Positions 48,449-57,298 of a stretch of 64,000 nucleotides of DNA are shown here, piece by piece. The stretch is from positions 744,001-808,000 of the forward strand of contig NZ_CP128474.1 in the NCBI RefSeq assembly GCF_030369635.1. Reading direction: 5' to 3'. The position numbers and the translations under genes are program-made. Numbering within the stretch: position 1 is the first letter of the stretch; each line of letters starts with the position of its first letter. Source of the DNA: Microbacterium arborescens. Lineage in GTDB: Bacteria > Actinomycetota > Actinomycetes > Actinomycetales > Microbacteriaceae. The notes beneath the pieces are model-generated. The model was given only the letters and a program-made list of their open reading frames with translations, had not been told where the DNA came from and searched no databases.

Positions 48449-50204
48449 CCAGGCCGATCCCTCGGCGCCGCTGCGACCGGGCGACCACTCCGACGCCCCT
48501 CTCGACAGCGGGGCCGGCGGCGACCGCCCGATCACGCAGCCCCAGCTCGGCGTCGTCGGATGGCTGCGGTGGGGCTGGCGTCAGCTGACGAGCATGCGCA
48601 CGGCGCTCGTGCTGCTGCTCCTGCTGGCGATCGCCGCCATCCCGGGGTCGATCGTGCCGCAGCGTGGCGCCGACCCCAACGGCGTCACCCAGTGGCGCAC
48701 CGACAACCCCGACCTGTATCCGATCCTCGACGCGCTGCAGCTGTTCGACGTGTACACGTCCGTGTGGTTCTCGGCGATCTACATCCTGCTGTTCGTCTCG
48801 CTCGTCGGGTGCGTCATCCCGCGGACGAAGCACCACTGGCAGGCGATGAAGTCGCGTCCGCCGCGCACTCCCGCCCGCCTGTCGCGGCTGGCGGATCACC
48901 GCACGGTCGGCGTCTCCCTGCGCGACGACGAGGATGCCGCGGCCGTCGCCTCCGCCGCCATCGACGAAGCCCAGCGGCAGCTGCGCAAGTCGGGCTACCG
49001 CGTCGAGCGGTACGACTCGGGCCAGACCGCTTCGGTCTCGGCCGAGCGCGGCTATCTGCGTGAGACGGGCAACCTCGTCTTCCACGGTGCACTCGTGGGC
49101 GTGCTGATCTCGGTCGGCGTCGGCGGGGGCCTGACCTACACGGGCCAGACCGTCATCGTCGAGGGCGACACGTTCGTCAACTCGCTCGGTCTGGGCTACA
49201 CCTCGTTCAACCCGGGTCGGTTCGTCGACACCGACCAGATGCCGCCGTACTCGCTGACCCTCGACGAGTTCGACGTCTCGTACGGTCCGTTCACGGGGGG
49301 ACCGGGCCACGGTATGGCAGGCGACTTCCTCGCCCATCTCACGGTGGCCGAGCCCGGGCAGGAGCCGCGGGACGGCGAGGTGCGGGTGAATCATCCGTAC
49401 GGGATCGAGGGCGACCGCATCTACCTGATGGGCAACGGGTACGCCCCCACGATCACCGTCCGCGACGCCGCGGGCGAGGTCGTCTTCAGCGAAGACGTGC
49501 CGTTCCTGCCGCAGGACAACAACATGACCTCGATCGGCGTCGTCAAGATCGCCGATGGGATGCCGCAGCAGCTCGGACTCGCCGGGTTCTTCTACCCGAC
49601 GGCGGCGACACTCGAGTCGGGGGCCATCGCCTCCGCCTACGGCGACCTCACCAACCCGCTCGTGACCTTCCGCGTGTACGAGGGGGACCTCGGCATCGAC
49701 GACGGAACGCCGCGCTCGGTCTACACGCTCGACCCGACCGGTATGGAGCAGATCGCCGGCGGCGACTCGGGGGTCGCGTCGCTCGAGCTCGAGCCCGGTC
49801 AGACGGTCGACCTGCCCGGCGGCCGCGGCACCGTGACGTTCGAGGACCAGCGGGCGTCGGGTGCCGACGAAGCGGTGAAGCGTTACGTCTCGCTGTCGAT
49901 CCACCGCGACGTGGGGGCGCCGTTCGTGCTCGTGTTCGCGATCCTCGCCACCCTGGGCCTGCTCGCGGGGCTCTTCGTGCCGCGTCGGCGCCTGTGGGTC
50001 AAGGCGACTCCCGTCGACGGTGCGATCCGCCTGGAGTACGCCGGCCTCGCCCGCGGCGAGGATCCCGCGATCGCCCAGGCGGTCGCCGACATCTCGCGCA
50101 GCCACCTCGCCGCCCTCGGGCGTGACGAGGTCGAACTGCCGCCGGAGGCCGAGCGTCCCCGTCGTCCCCGCCCCGCCCGCGCGCAAGCGCCCGACGTAAA
50201 CTGA
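48429..50204 (+). CDS. resB: Cytochrome c biogenesis protein ResB (Ccs1)
   Basis: The 591-residue protein has the ResB pattern: a polar lead of about 45 residues, RQLTSMRTALVLLLLLAIAAIPGS (helix 1), WFSAIYILLFVSLVGCVIPR (helix 2), helix 3 near 215, a large extracytoplasmic domain (230-490) and a final helix (FVLVFAILATLGLLAGLFVPR). With CcsA it forms the system II heme transporter and synthetase. GTG 48429 has AAGGAG 9 bases upstream. It overlaps the ccdA end by 20 bases. Confidence 0.9.
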   Translation: MSRPSSDQADPSAPLRPGDHSDAPLDSGAGGDRPITQPQLGVVGWLRWGWRQLTSMRTALVLLLLLAIAAIPGSIVPQRGADPNGVTQWRTDNPDLYPILDALQLFDVYTSVWFSAIYILLFVSLVGCVIPRTKHHWQAMKSRPPRTPARLSRLADHRTVGVSLRDDEDAAAVASAAIDEAQRQLRKSGYRVERYDSGQTASVSAERGYLRETGNLVFHGALVGVLISVGVGGGLTYTGQTVIVEGDTFVNSLGLGYTSFNPGRFVDTDQMPPYSLTLDEFDVSYGPFTGGPGHGMAGDFLAHLTVAEPGQEPRDGEVRVNHPYGIEGDRIYLMGNGYAPTITVRDAAGEVVFSEDVPFLPQDNNMTSIGVVKIADGMPQQLGLAGFFYPTAATLESGAIASAYGDLTNPLVTFRVYEGDLGIDDGTPRSVYTLDPTGMEQIAGGDSGVASLELEPGQTVDLPGGRGTVTFEDQRASGADEAVKRYVSLSIHRDVGAPFVLVFAILATLGLLAGLFVPRRRLWVKATPVDGAIRLEYAGLARGEDPAIAQAVADISRSHLAALGRDEVELPPEAERPRRPRPARAQAPDVN

Positions 50205-50209
50205 GGATC

Positions 50210-51277
50210 ATGCCCGAAGACCTGTCGCTGGATGCCGTATCGGTCCTGCTCGTATGGACAGCGGTGGCTGTGTACGCGCTGGCCTTCATCGCCTACGCGG
50301 TCGATCTGGCGCGCCGGTCCGACCTCGCGCTGAAGACGAAGGACACGGTTCCGGCGGCGGCCGCTGCGCCCGCCCTCGTCGCCGCAGGCGGCGCTCAGAC
50401 GATCGGCGAGATCCGCGCTGCGGAGGCGCAGGCGGAGCTCGCCCTCAACGCTCGGCCCGCAGACCGCCCGCGTCTGCTCTGGGCGCGCATGGGCACGACC
50501 CTGACCTGGATCGGATTCCTGTTCCACCTGGGCGCGACCGTGCTGCGCGGCATCGCCGCCGAGCGTGTGCCGTGGTCGAACATGTACGAGTTCGCCCTGA
50601 CCGGTCTGCTCCTGGTCGTCATGGTCTATCTCGTGGTGCTCTTCCGATACGACCTCCGCTTCCTCGGTACCTTCATCACCGGGCTCGCGGTCGTCCTGCT
50701 CGGTGGTTCGGTCATCAACTTCCACGTCGCGGTGGTGCCTCTCGCCGACCCGCTGAAGTCGATCTGGCTCGTCATCCACGTCTTCGTGGCGTCGTTGGCG
50801 TCGGCGTTCTTCGCGCTGGCGTTCGCCCTGTCGATCGTGCAGCTCATGCAGGCGCGACGCGAGGCGCGTGCTCTCGCCCGGGTCAGCGGCGAAGACGGTG
50901 AGACGGCATCCGCGGCATCCGCGCCCCGGCGCGATGGCGCGCGGTTCCTTCGCACCCTGCCGAGTGCCGACGCCCTCGAGTCGCTTGCTTACCGCTTCGC
51001 GATCATCGGCTTCATCTTCTGGACCTTCACCCTCATCGCGGGCTCCATCTGGGCCAACGACGCGTGGGGCCGGTACTGGGGCTTCGACACGAAGGAAGTG
51101 TGGACCTTCGTCATCTGGGTGCTCTACGCCGGGTACATCCACGCTCGCGCGACCCGCGGCTGGCGCGGCACCCGCAGTGCCTGGCTCTCGATCGTCGGCT
51201 TCTCGGCGGTGCTGTTCAACTTCATCATCGTCAACCAGTTCTTCAAGGGCCTCCACGCGTACAGCGGCCTGAGCTGA
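50210..51277 (+). CDS. ccsA: Cytochrome c biogenesis protein CcsA/CcsB (ResC)
   Basis: The 355-residue membrane protein has eight or so helices, with the Trp-rich heme-handling motif in WGRYWGFDTKEVWTFVIW and conserved His near VIHVFVASLA and YIHARATRG. It exports heme and, with ResB, ligates it to apocytochrome c on the outer face. It starts five bases after the resB stop and ends the operon. A region of tandem palindromic repeats follows. Confidence 0.92.
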   Translation: MPEDLSLDAVSVLLVWTAVAVYALAFIAYAVDLARRSDLALKTKDTVPAAAAAPALVAAGGAQTIGEIRAAEAQAELALNARPADRPRLLWARMGTTLTWIGFLFHLGATVLRGIAAERVPWSNMYEFALTGLLLVVMVYLVVLFRYDLRFLGTFITGLAVVLLGGSVINFHVAVVPLADPLKSIWLVIHVFVASLASAFFALAFALSIVQLMQARREARALARVSGEDGETASAASAPRRDGARFLRTLPSADALESLAYRFAIIGFIFWTFTLIAGSIWANDAWGRYWGFDTKEVWTFVIWVLYAGYIHARATRGWRGTRSAWLSIVGFSAVLFNFIIVNQFFKGLHAYSGLS

Positions 51278-51305
51278 CCCCTCGCTGAGCTTGCACCCGG
51301 TTGGA

Positions 51306-51557
51306 TTGGCAGGAGGTGCCCGTTCCCGGCGTGCGAGCGGACGTGATCTGCCAACCGAGGCACGTCGTGGTGCGGGGACATCGCTTCGCTTGGCAGTAGG
51401 TGCCCGGTCCCGGCGTGCGAGGGGGCGTGATGTGTCAGCCGGAGCTCGTCGTGGTGCGGGGACATCGCTTCGCTTGGCAGAAGCTGTCCTGTTCCCGGCG
51501 TGCGAGCGGGCGTGATCTGCCAACCGAAGCCTGATGTCGTCGGGGCGTGACCTGTCG
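51306..51557. repeat. Three tandem 84-bp palindromic repeats
   Basis: Units start at 51306, 51390 and 51474, exactly 84 bases apart, each with TTGGCAG. Units 1 and 2 end with the same 30 bases (TCGTGGTGCGGGGACATCGC and onward TTCGC); unit 3 diverges after CTGCCAACCGA. In units 1 and 3 TTGGCAG can pair with CTGCCAA some 40 bases on. The CGCTTCGC-TGGCAG border resembles the reverse complement of the 80-bp repeats at 13361 and 18124 (CGCTTCGCCTGACAG). No gene is seen in the 51278-51646 gap; direct repeat and hairpins fill it. Confidence 0.75.
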
Positions 51558-51596
51558 GCTGAAGACCCGGCGGGCTATTCGCCCGAGTCGCCCGTA

Positions 51597-51639
51597 CAGC
51601 TCCGCCCCCGCCTCAACATGGAGGCGGGGGCGGGGGCTG
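51597..51639. terminator. Strong terminator between ccsA and the YhgE gene
   Basis: CAGCTCCGCCCCCGCCTC (51597-51614) pairs with 51621-51639; the inner 13 bp are perfect and the rest has one bulged base, with a 6-base loop. Both flanking genes point toward it, so it works in both directions. It is the strongest intrinsic stem seen in the window. Confidence 0.8.
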
Positions 51640-51646
51640 TGCGGAG

Positions 51647-53698
51647 TCAGGCGGTCGCGGGCTGGAGCACGGCGCGCACCGAGGTCGTGCGCGCACGCGC
51701 CGTGACGATCACCGTGACCACGAGTGAGATCGCCGTCCACACGAGCAGTCCCGCGATCGCGGCTCCGGCACCTCCGGCCGAGGTGAGCACCGCGAGCAGG
51801 CCCTGATAGGCGGATGCCGTCGGCAGCAGTCCCGCGATCTGCGAGAGCACTCCCGGCACGGTCGAGACGACTCCCGTGGCCACCGCCAGCACAGCGACGC
51901 CCGCTGCGACCCACCGGCCGGCTCCGCCGAGCAGGGCGACGAGCGCCTGGTTCACCGCGGCGAAGGCGACGCCGGCGAGGGCGGAGAGCCCGGCGAATGC
52001 GGCCCAGGTCCATGGGTCGTACGACGCAGCGAGCTGCACGACGACGGCCACGAGCACACCCTGCACGAGCCCGACCACGGCGGCCGGAGCGAATGCTCGC
52101 AGGGTCAGCAGGAACGAGGGGCGTCGCGAGGTCAGCGCGCCGCGGGGGACCGCCTGCAGCGCGACGAACGAACCGATCGCGCCGAGCCAGAGGGCGAGGC
52201 CCGTGAGGAGCGGGATCGCCGAGGCGCCGAACAGCTCGGATCCCAGGCCTTCGGCGGCGACCGGTGCAGCGACCACGCTGGCGAGGTCGGTCGCCTGCTG
52301 GTCGGTGTACGAGGGCAGCGCCGCGGTCGCGGTGTCGAGGCCGTCGGCGAGGGTGCCGGTGCCATCGGCGAGCGTGCCGACGCCCGACGCGAGGTCGGTC
52401 GCGCCTCCGGACAGCTCGCCCGCCCCGGACGAGAGCTGCGCGGCGCCATCGGCGGCGGACACGGCACCGTCGGCCAGTGCCGAGGCGCCGGAAGCGAGCT
52501 GGCCGCCTCCGGTAGCGAGCGCGTCGGCGCCGTCGGCGAGCTCGGTCATGCCGTTCGCGAGCTGTGTCGCCGCGCCCGCGGCCTGCTGCAAGCCTGCGAT
52601 CAGCTCGGGAGCGGATGCAGCGAGGCCCGAGACCTGTCCGGCGATCTGGCCCGACTGGCCGATCACTCCGGTGACCTCCGGCAGTGCGGTCTGCGTGCGG
52701 GCGGAGACGGCGCGGAGCGCGTCGCAGACCTGCGCCGACCCGCCATCGGCCTCGCAGCTCGCCGACACTGCGGCCAGCTCGTCGGCGGCCTGCGTCACAC
52801 CGCTGGCGATACGGTCGGAGTTCTCGGCGAGGTATTGCGCGCCGGCGACCGCTTCGGCGGGGATCTCGGGAACGCTGAGTCCGTTCAGCGACTGCGAGAG
52901 CTGCGTGGCGAACTCATTGGTGCCGCCGGCGAGCGTACGTGCGCCCTGCGCCCACGTGGTGAGCCCGGTCTGAGTCGCTGCGGCGCCGTCGGAGAGTTGC
53001 GAGGCACCGGTTGCGAGCTGACCGACTCCGTCCGAGAGGGTCCCAGCGCCGCTCGCCAGCTGGCCGGCGCCATCGGCGAGCTGGGTCGCACCGTCGGCCG
53101 CCTGGCGACCGCCGTCGGCGAGCTGATGGGCTCCCGAGGCGGCATCCCCGAGCTGGTCTCCCAGGGTCGTGAAGCCGAGGAAGACGTTCTCGAGATACAC
53201 CGTCGAGAGCTGCGAGCCCATGAGCGATGTGGCGGCCTGCGTGATCTGTGCCGTGATCGCGTCGTCGACGACGAGACTGTCGGGGGCGGTGTCGACGCGG
53301 ATCGTGGCCTTCTCCGGCGTTCCCCCGGGAGCGGTCGACGTGGCCGCGGCAGAGAACCCGCTCGGGATGGTCACGACGGCGTCGTACGTGCCGTCGGCGA
53401 GTCCGGTCCGGGCGTCCTCGTCGTTGGAGATGACCCAGTCGAGGTTGCTCGGAACCTCGTCGGAGCCGGCGACGAGGCCCGCAGTCAGCTGCCGGCCGAG
53501 CGGTGCGAGCTGGCCGTTGATCTCGACGGCCTGATCGTCGTTCACGATGGCCGCGCGCATGTTGTCGAGCCGTTCGACGGGGTTGTAGAGCGCGGCGACC
53601 AACACGCCGCCGATGAGGACGGGCAGCAGGATGACGCCGACGATCGTCAGCCAGGTGATGGGCTTGCGCGAGCGGGCGCGCTCGATGGGCAGGGTCAT
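51647..53698 (-). CDS. YhgE/Pip-domain membrane protein
   Basis: The 683-residue protein has an N-terminal helix, YNPVERLDNMRAAIVNDDQAV and VISNDEDARTGLADGTYDAVVTIPSGFS (YhgE N-terminal domain), then two stretches of heptad-like LADG/LASGAxQL repeats (about 180-270 and 395-480) likely forming helical bundles outside the cell, and a C-terminal ABC-2-type helix block (about 500-670). Such proteins (ESX/phage-infection-protein relatives) are linked to export. Its ATG overlaps the MMPL stop (ATGA), so the two are coupled. Confidence 0.85.
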   Translation of the reverse strand: MTLPIERARSRKPITWLTIVGVILLPVLIGGVLVAALYNPVERLDNMRAAIVNDDQAVEINGQLAPLGRQLTAGLVAGSDEVPSNLDWVISNDEDARTGLADGTYDAVVTIPSGFSAAATSTAPGGTPEKATIRVDTAPDSLVVDDAITAQITQAATSLMGSQLSTVYLENVFLGFTTLGDQLGDAASGAHQLADGGRQAADGATQLADGAGQLASGAGTLSDGVGQLATGASQLSDGAAATQTGLTTWAQGARTLAGGTNEFATQLSQSLNGLSVPEIPAEAVAGAQYLAENSDRIASGVTQAADELAAVSASCEADGGSAQVCDALRAVSARTQTALPEVTGVIGQSGQIAGQVSGLAASAPELIAGLQQAAGAATQLANGMTELADGADALATGGGQLASGASALADGAVSAADGAAQLSSGAGELSGGATDLASGVGTLADGTGTLADGLDTATAALPSYTDQQATDLASVVAAPVAAEGLGSELFGASAIPLLTGLALWLGAIGSFVALQAVPRGALTSRRPSFLLTLRAFAPAAVVGLVQGVLVAVVVQLAASYDPWTWAAFAGLSALAGVAFAAVNQALVALLGGAGRWVAAGVAVLAVATGVVSTVPGVLSQIAGLLPTASAYQGLLAVLTSAGGAGAAIAGLLVWTAISLVVTVIVTARARTTSVRAVLQPATA

Positions 53699-56520
53699 GA
53701 CGAGATCACCTCGGTGTTCGGGTGCGACGGTTCGGACGCGGACGCCGCGGATGCACCGCCGTGCAGGGGGAGGGAGTGGGGTGTCGCGCGATGCGCTTCG
53801 GCGAGGATGTCGAGGACGCCGAGCTCGCGCCGGACGACAGCCACGACGGTGAGCGCGCCGGCCCCTGCGTGGCGGTCGTCGAGATCGGATGCCGCGTCGC
53901 GGAGCACCGCCGCGGCCTGGTCGCGGTCGGCGCCGGCGAGGGCGTCGAGACCGTCGACGACCACGATCGTCGCCCCGCCGGCGGTGGCGCGACGGAGCTC
54001 GGCGACCGGGTCGGTCGCGTCGTCGAGCAGCGTGAGGCCGACATGCGCGCGGACCCACGGCGCCCGCTCCGGCAGCAGGTGGCCGCCGACGCGGAGCAGC
54101 CCGTCGTCGACGCGGAGACGCCCGGAGACGGCGAGGGCGAAGGCGCGGCCGACCCGCGGATCGGGGTGCGAGACGACGAGCGATTCGCCCGGCTCGACGC
54201 GGAAGGTCGCGTCGGTGAAGACCGCGATCCGGCCATCGTCGTCGGCGTGGACGGCGACCCCTTCTCCGACCAGGGCCGCCGAGGTGTTGCGCTCGGGCCA
54301 TTCGCGCAGCGACAGCTCGCGCTCGACGGCCTCGCCCTCGATGTCGAAGTGGGGCAGGATGCGGTCGAGCCAGCGCGGCATCCACCACGCTTTCTCGCCG
54401 AGGAGGGCCATGACGGCCGGCACGAGCGTCATACGGATGAGGAAGGCGTCGACGGCGATGCCGACCGCGAGCCCCAGGGCGATGGGCTTGATCGACGAGT
54501 CGCCTTCGGGGACGAACGCCGCGAACACGGCGAACATGATGACCGCCGCCGCCGTCACGACGCGTGCCGACGAGGTGAATCCGGAGCGAACGGCCCCGAC
54601 GGCGGTGAGGCGGTCGGCGCGGCCACCGCGGTCACGGCGGGCGTGGACGTAGTCCTCGCGCATCCGCGAGACGAGGAACACCTCGTAGTCCATCGCGAGG
54701 CCGAACAGGACGCCCATCAGGATGATCGGCATGAAGCTGATGACAGGTCCCTCGCGGGTGACGTGCAACAGGTCGGCGAACCAGCCCCACTCGAAGACCG
54801 CGGCGACGACGCCGAACGCGGCGAGCACCGACAGCAGGTAGCCGAGGGCGGCCTTGATCGGAACCCAGATCGATCGGAACACGATCGTCAGGAGGATGAG
54901 GGAGAGCCCGACGACGAAGACGCCGAAGGGAAGCAGTGCCTCGCCGAGCCGGTCGGAGATGTCGATGCCGACAGCCGTGAACCCGGTGACCTTCAGGTCG
55001 ACGCCGTACTCGTCGAGCAGACGGTCGTGCTGGGCGCGCAGCTCGCGCACCAGGTCGGCGGTCTCGGGCGAGTCGGGTGCGGTCTCGGGAACGATCTGGA
55101 CGAGACCGGTGTCGGCGGTCTCGTTGGGCGTCGCGAGCGCCACCTCCTTCACGCCGGGGATCGTCGCGATGTCGTCGCCGATGTCCTGCATCAGGGTCAA
55201 GGGGTCGTTCGAGGTGACGATGGTGCCCGTCATGATGAGCGGGCCGTTCGCGCCGGGACCGAAGTGCTCGGCGGTGAGGTCGTATGCCTGCCGGGCCTCG
55301 CTCGAGGGCGGCTGGACGCCCGCGTTGGGGAGGGCGAGGGTGAGGCTGGCCGACGGGATCGCGACGATGCCGAGACCCACCACGACCGCGATCGTCGTGA
55401 CGAGCGGATGCCGCGTGACGCCGCGCACCCAGCGCTCCGAGAACGATCGACGGGGCGTTGCCGGACGCTTGCGCGACCGCTTCGCCCGGCGGGGCCAGCC
55501 GGCGACCCGCGCTCCGGCGAATCCGAGGAGAGCGGGGGTGAGGGTGACGGCGACGACGACGGCGATCGCGACGGCGACCGCTGCCGCGATGCCCATCGTC
55601 GTGAGGAAGGGGATGCCGGCGAAGCTGAGACCGATCAACGCGATGAGCACCGTGATACCGGCGAAGGCGACCGACGATCCCGCGGTGCCGGTGGAGCGTG
55701 CGGCCGACTCCTCGGGATCCATGCCCGCGCGCACCTGGTCCTGGTGACGCGCGGCGATGAAGAGCGAGTAGTCGATCCCGACGGCGAGACCCAGCATGAC
55801 CGACAGCAGCGGCGTCGTCGACGACACCGAGGCGAACTGCGTCGCGACGAAGATCATCGCCGTCGCCAGCGCGACACCGATGAGAGCGCTGACCAGCGGG
55901 AACCACGACACGGCGAACGAGCGGAACGTGACGATGAGGACGAACAGGGCCACGAGCACGCCGATCACCTCGACGATCGACAGTGCCGGGATCGATGTCG
56001 AGAACAGATCGCCGCCGAGCGCGATCTGCGTGCCCGCGGGCAGATCGGCGCGCATCCGGTCGGCCACCGCGGTGAGCGCGTCTTTCGTCTCGCCGCTGAC
56101 CGAGGTCGACTCGCCGTCGAACTGCACGCGGACGATAGCGGCCCGGTCGTCCTCCGAGACCAGCCCCGAGACCGTCTGGTCGAACGGGTCGGTCACGGCG
56201 AGGACATCGTCGCCGAGGTCGCCGAACGCGGTCACGGTGTCGGCGACCTCGGTGGCGAACGGGTCGTCACGAACGCTCTGGCCCTCGGGGGCGACGATGA
56301 CGAGCTGAGCACTCGTGCCGCTCGCCTGGGGGAACGTGCGGTTCAACAGCTCCAGCCCCTCCTGCGCCTCGGTTCCCGGGATCGAGAAGGAGTTGTCGGT
56401 GCCCTTGTTCAACAGGGCGGCGCCGCCGCCGGCGATCACGAGGATCAGCAGCCAGGAGACGAGCACCCGCCACGGGTGACGGAACGACCAGCGTCCGAGG
56501 GTGAACAGGAGTGTGGACAC
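53695..56520 (-). CDS. MMPL-family RND transporter with ATPase-like C-terminal extension
   Basis: The 941-residue protein has two MMPL blocks, each with one helix, an external domain and five helices (LGLAVGIDYSLFIAARHQDQ; PIILMGVLFGLAMDYEVFLVSR, with the proton-relay Asp). After the last helix (about 720) comes a 200-residue tail that looks like an ABC ATPase without its Walker A loop: VFTDATFRVEPGESLVVSHP, then GGHLLPERAPWVRAHVGL and TIVVVDGLDALAG. The tail is probably non-hydrolytic. It likely exports lipids or drugs with the YhgE partner. GTG 56520 has GGAG upstream. Confidence 0.85.
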   Translation of the reverse strand: MSTLLFTLGRWSFRHPWRVLVSWLLILVIAGGGAALLNKGTDNSFSIPGTEAQEGLELLNRTFPQASGTSAQLVIVAPEGQSVRDDPFATEVADTVTAFGDLGDDVLAVTDPFDQTVSGLVSEDDRAAIVRVQFDGESTSVSGETKDALTAVADRMRADLPAGTQIALGGDLFSTSIPALSIVEVIGVLVALFVLIVTFRSFAVSWFPLVSALIGVALATAMIFVATQFASVSSTTPLLSVMLGLAVGIDYSLFIAARHQDQVRAGMDPEESAARSTGTAGSSVAFAGITVLIALIGLSFAGIPFLTTMGIAAAVAVAIAVVVAVTLTPALLGFAGARVAGWPRRAKRSRKRPATPRRSFSERWVRGVTRHPLVTTIAVVVGLGIVAIPSASLTLALPNAGVQPPSSEARQAYDLTAEHFGPGANGPLIMTGTIVTSNDPLTLMQDIGDDIATIPGVKEVALATPNETADTGLVQIVPETAPDSPETADLVRELRAQHDRLLDEYGVDLKVTGFTAVGIDISDRLGEALLPFGVFVVGLSLILLTIVFRSIWVPIKAALGYLLSVLAAFGVVAAVFEWGWFADLLHVTREGPVISFMPIILMGVLFGLAMDYEVFLVSRMREDYVHARRDRGGRADRLTAVGAVRSGFTSSARVVTAAAVIMFAVFAAFVPEGDSSIKPIALGLAVGIAVDAFLIRMTLVPAVMALLGEKAWWMPRWLDRILPHFDIEGEAVERELSLREWPERNTSAALVGEGVAVHADDDGRIAVFTDATFRVEPGESLVVSHPDPRVGRAFALAVSGRLRVDDGLLRVGGHLLPERAPWVRAHVGLTLLDDATDPVAELRRATAGGATIVVVDGLDALAGADRDQAAAVLRDAASDLDDRHAGAGALTVVAVVRRELGVLDILAEAHRATPHSLPLHGGASAASASEPSHPNTEVISS

Positions 56521-56556
56521 GGGCGCTCCAGGTCTGATCGATCGTCATGGTTGTTC

Positions 56557-56589
56557 GATACAGCGCTGTATCCGATACACCAATGTATC
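56557..56589. promoter_or_regulatory. Tandem palindromic operators for the TetR regulator
   Basis: GATACAGCGCTGTATC (56557-56572) is a perfect 16-bp palindrome. One base later GATACACCAATGTATC (56574-56589) repeats both arms with a different centre. The pair lies between the divergent MMPL and TetR genes, next to TAGGGT (56591-56596) which may be the TetR -10. They are the probable binding sites of the TetR protein, repressing both directions. Confidence 0.8.
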
Positions 56590-56646
56590 CTAGGGTCATC
56601 CCTCATCGGTCAGGCTGGACGATCGGTGTGAAACACGAGGAGCACC

Positions 56647-57264
56647 ATGGATGCCGAGGCCCGCCCGGCCACCCGAAGCCGCGAGAACACGCGCGCCCGG
56701 TTGCTCGACGCCGCCGCCGAGGTCTTCGCCGAGGTCGGTCTGGACGCCGCCTCCGTCGAAGCGGTGTGCGACCGCGCCGGGTTCTCGCGTGGCGCGTTCT
56801 ACTCGAACTTCGACTCGAAGGGCGAGCTCTTCCTCGCCCTGGTCGAGCGCTCATCCAGCGAGAAGCTCGACCTCGTCGCCGACCGGGTTCGTGCTCTCGA
56901 CCGCACCGCAGCGCCCGACCCGTCCTCGCTCGTCCCGGAAGTCGTCGGCGTCTCGCTCGCGGGCATGGAGCCCCGGCTGGTGTCGGAGCTGCGGGCGCAG
57001 GCACTCCGCGACGAGCGGATGGCCGAGGCGTACCTGCGCCTCCAGGACGGCATCATCGAGCGCGTCCGGGTGATCGTCGACGACATCCGGAAGGTCTACG
57101 AGCTGCGGTTTCGCTTGCCGACGACGGAGGTCGCGCAGCTCATGGTCGATCTCGCCGACGCGACGTGCGAACGAGCGGCGATCGAGGGCCTGGGCGAAGC
57201 CGAGACGACGCGGTTGCTCCACGAGCGGATCGGGCAGCTCGCGACCGCCCTTCTCGACGCCTGA
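56647..57264 (+). CDS. TetR-family transcriptional regulator
   Basis: The 205-residue protein has a TetR N-terminal DNA-binding domain (RENTRARLLDAAAEVFAEVG, VEAVCDRAGFSRGAFYSNFDSKGELFLAL) and a helical ligand domain (90-205). The recognition helix GFSRGAFYSNF is typical of the group that controls exporters. It is divergent from the MMPL-YhgE pair, and two palindromes lie between; so it probably represses that pair and itself and is released by an exported compound. GAGGAG lies before ATG 56647. Confidence 0.9.
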   Translation: MDAEARPATRSRENTRARLLDAAAEVFAEVGLDAASVEAVCDRAGFSRGAFYSNFDSKGELFLALVERSSSEKLDLVADRVRALDRTAAPDPSSLVPEVVGVSLAGMEPRLVSELRAQALRDERMAEAYLRLQDGIIERVRVIVDDIRKVYELRFRLPTTEVAQLMVDLADATCERAAIEGLGEAETTRLLHERIGQLATALLDA

Positions 57265-57298
57265 GGCCCGTGCGACCCGAGGCCGATGCGACCTGAGG

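Noticed and set aside
51306-51557. Tandem repeats as a CRISPR array
   Set aside because: The whole 84-bp unit is repeated, with no unique spacers and no cas genes nearby.
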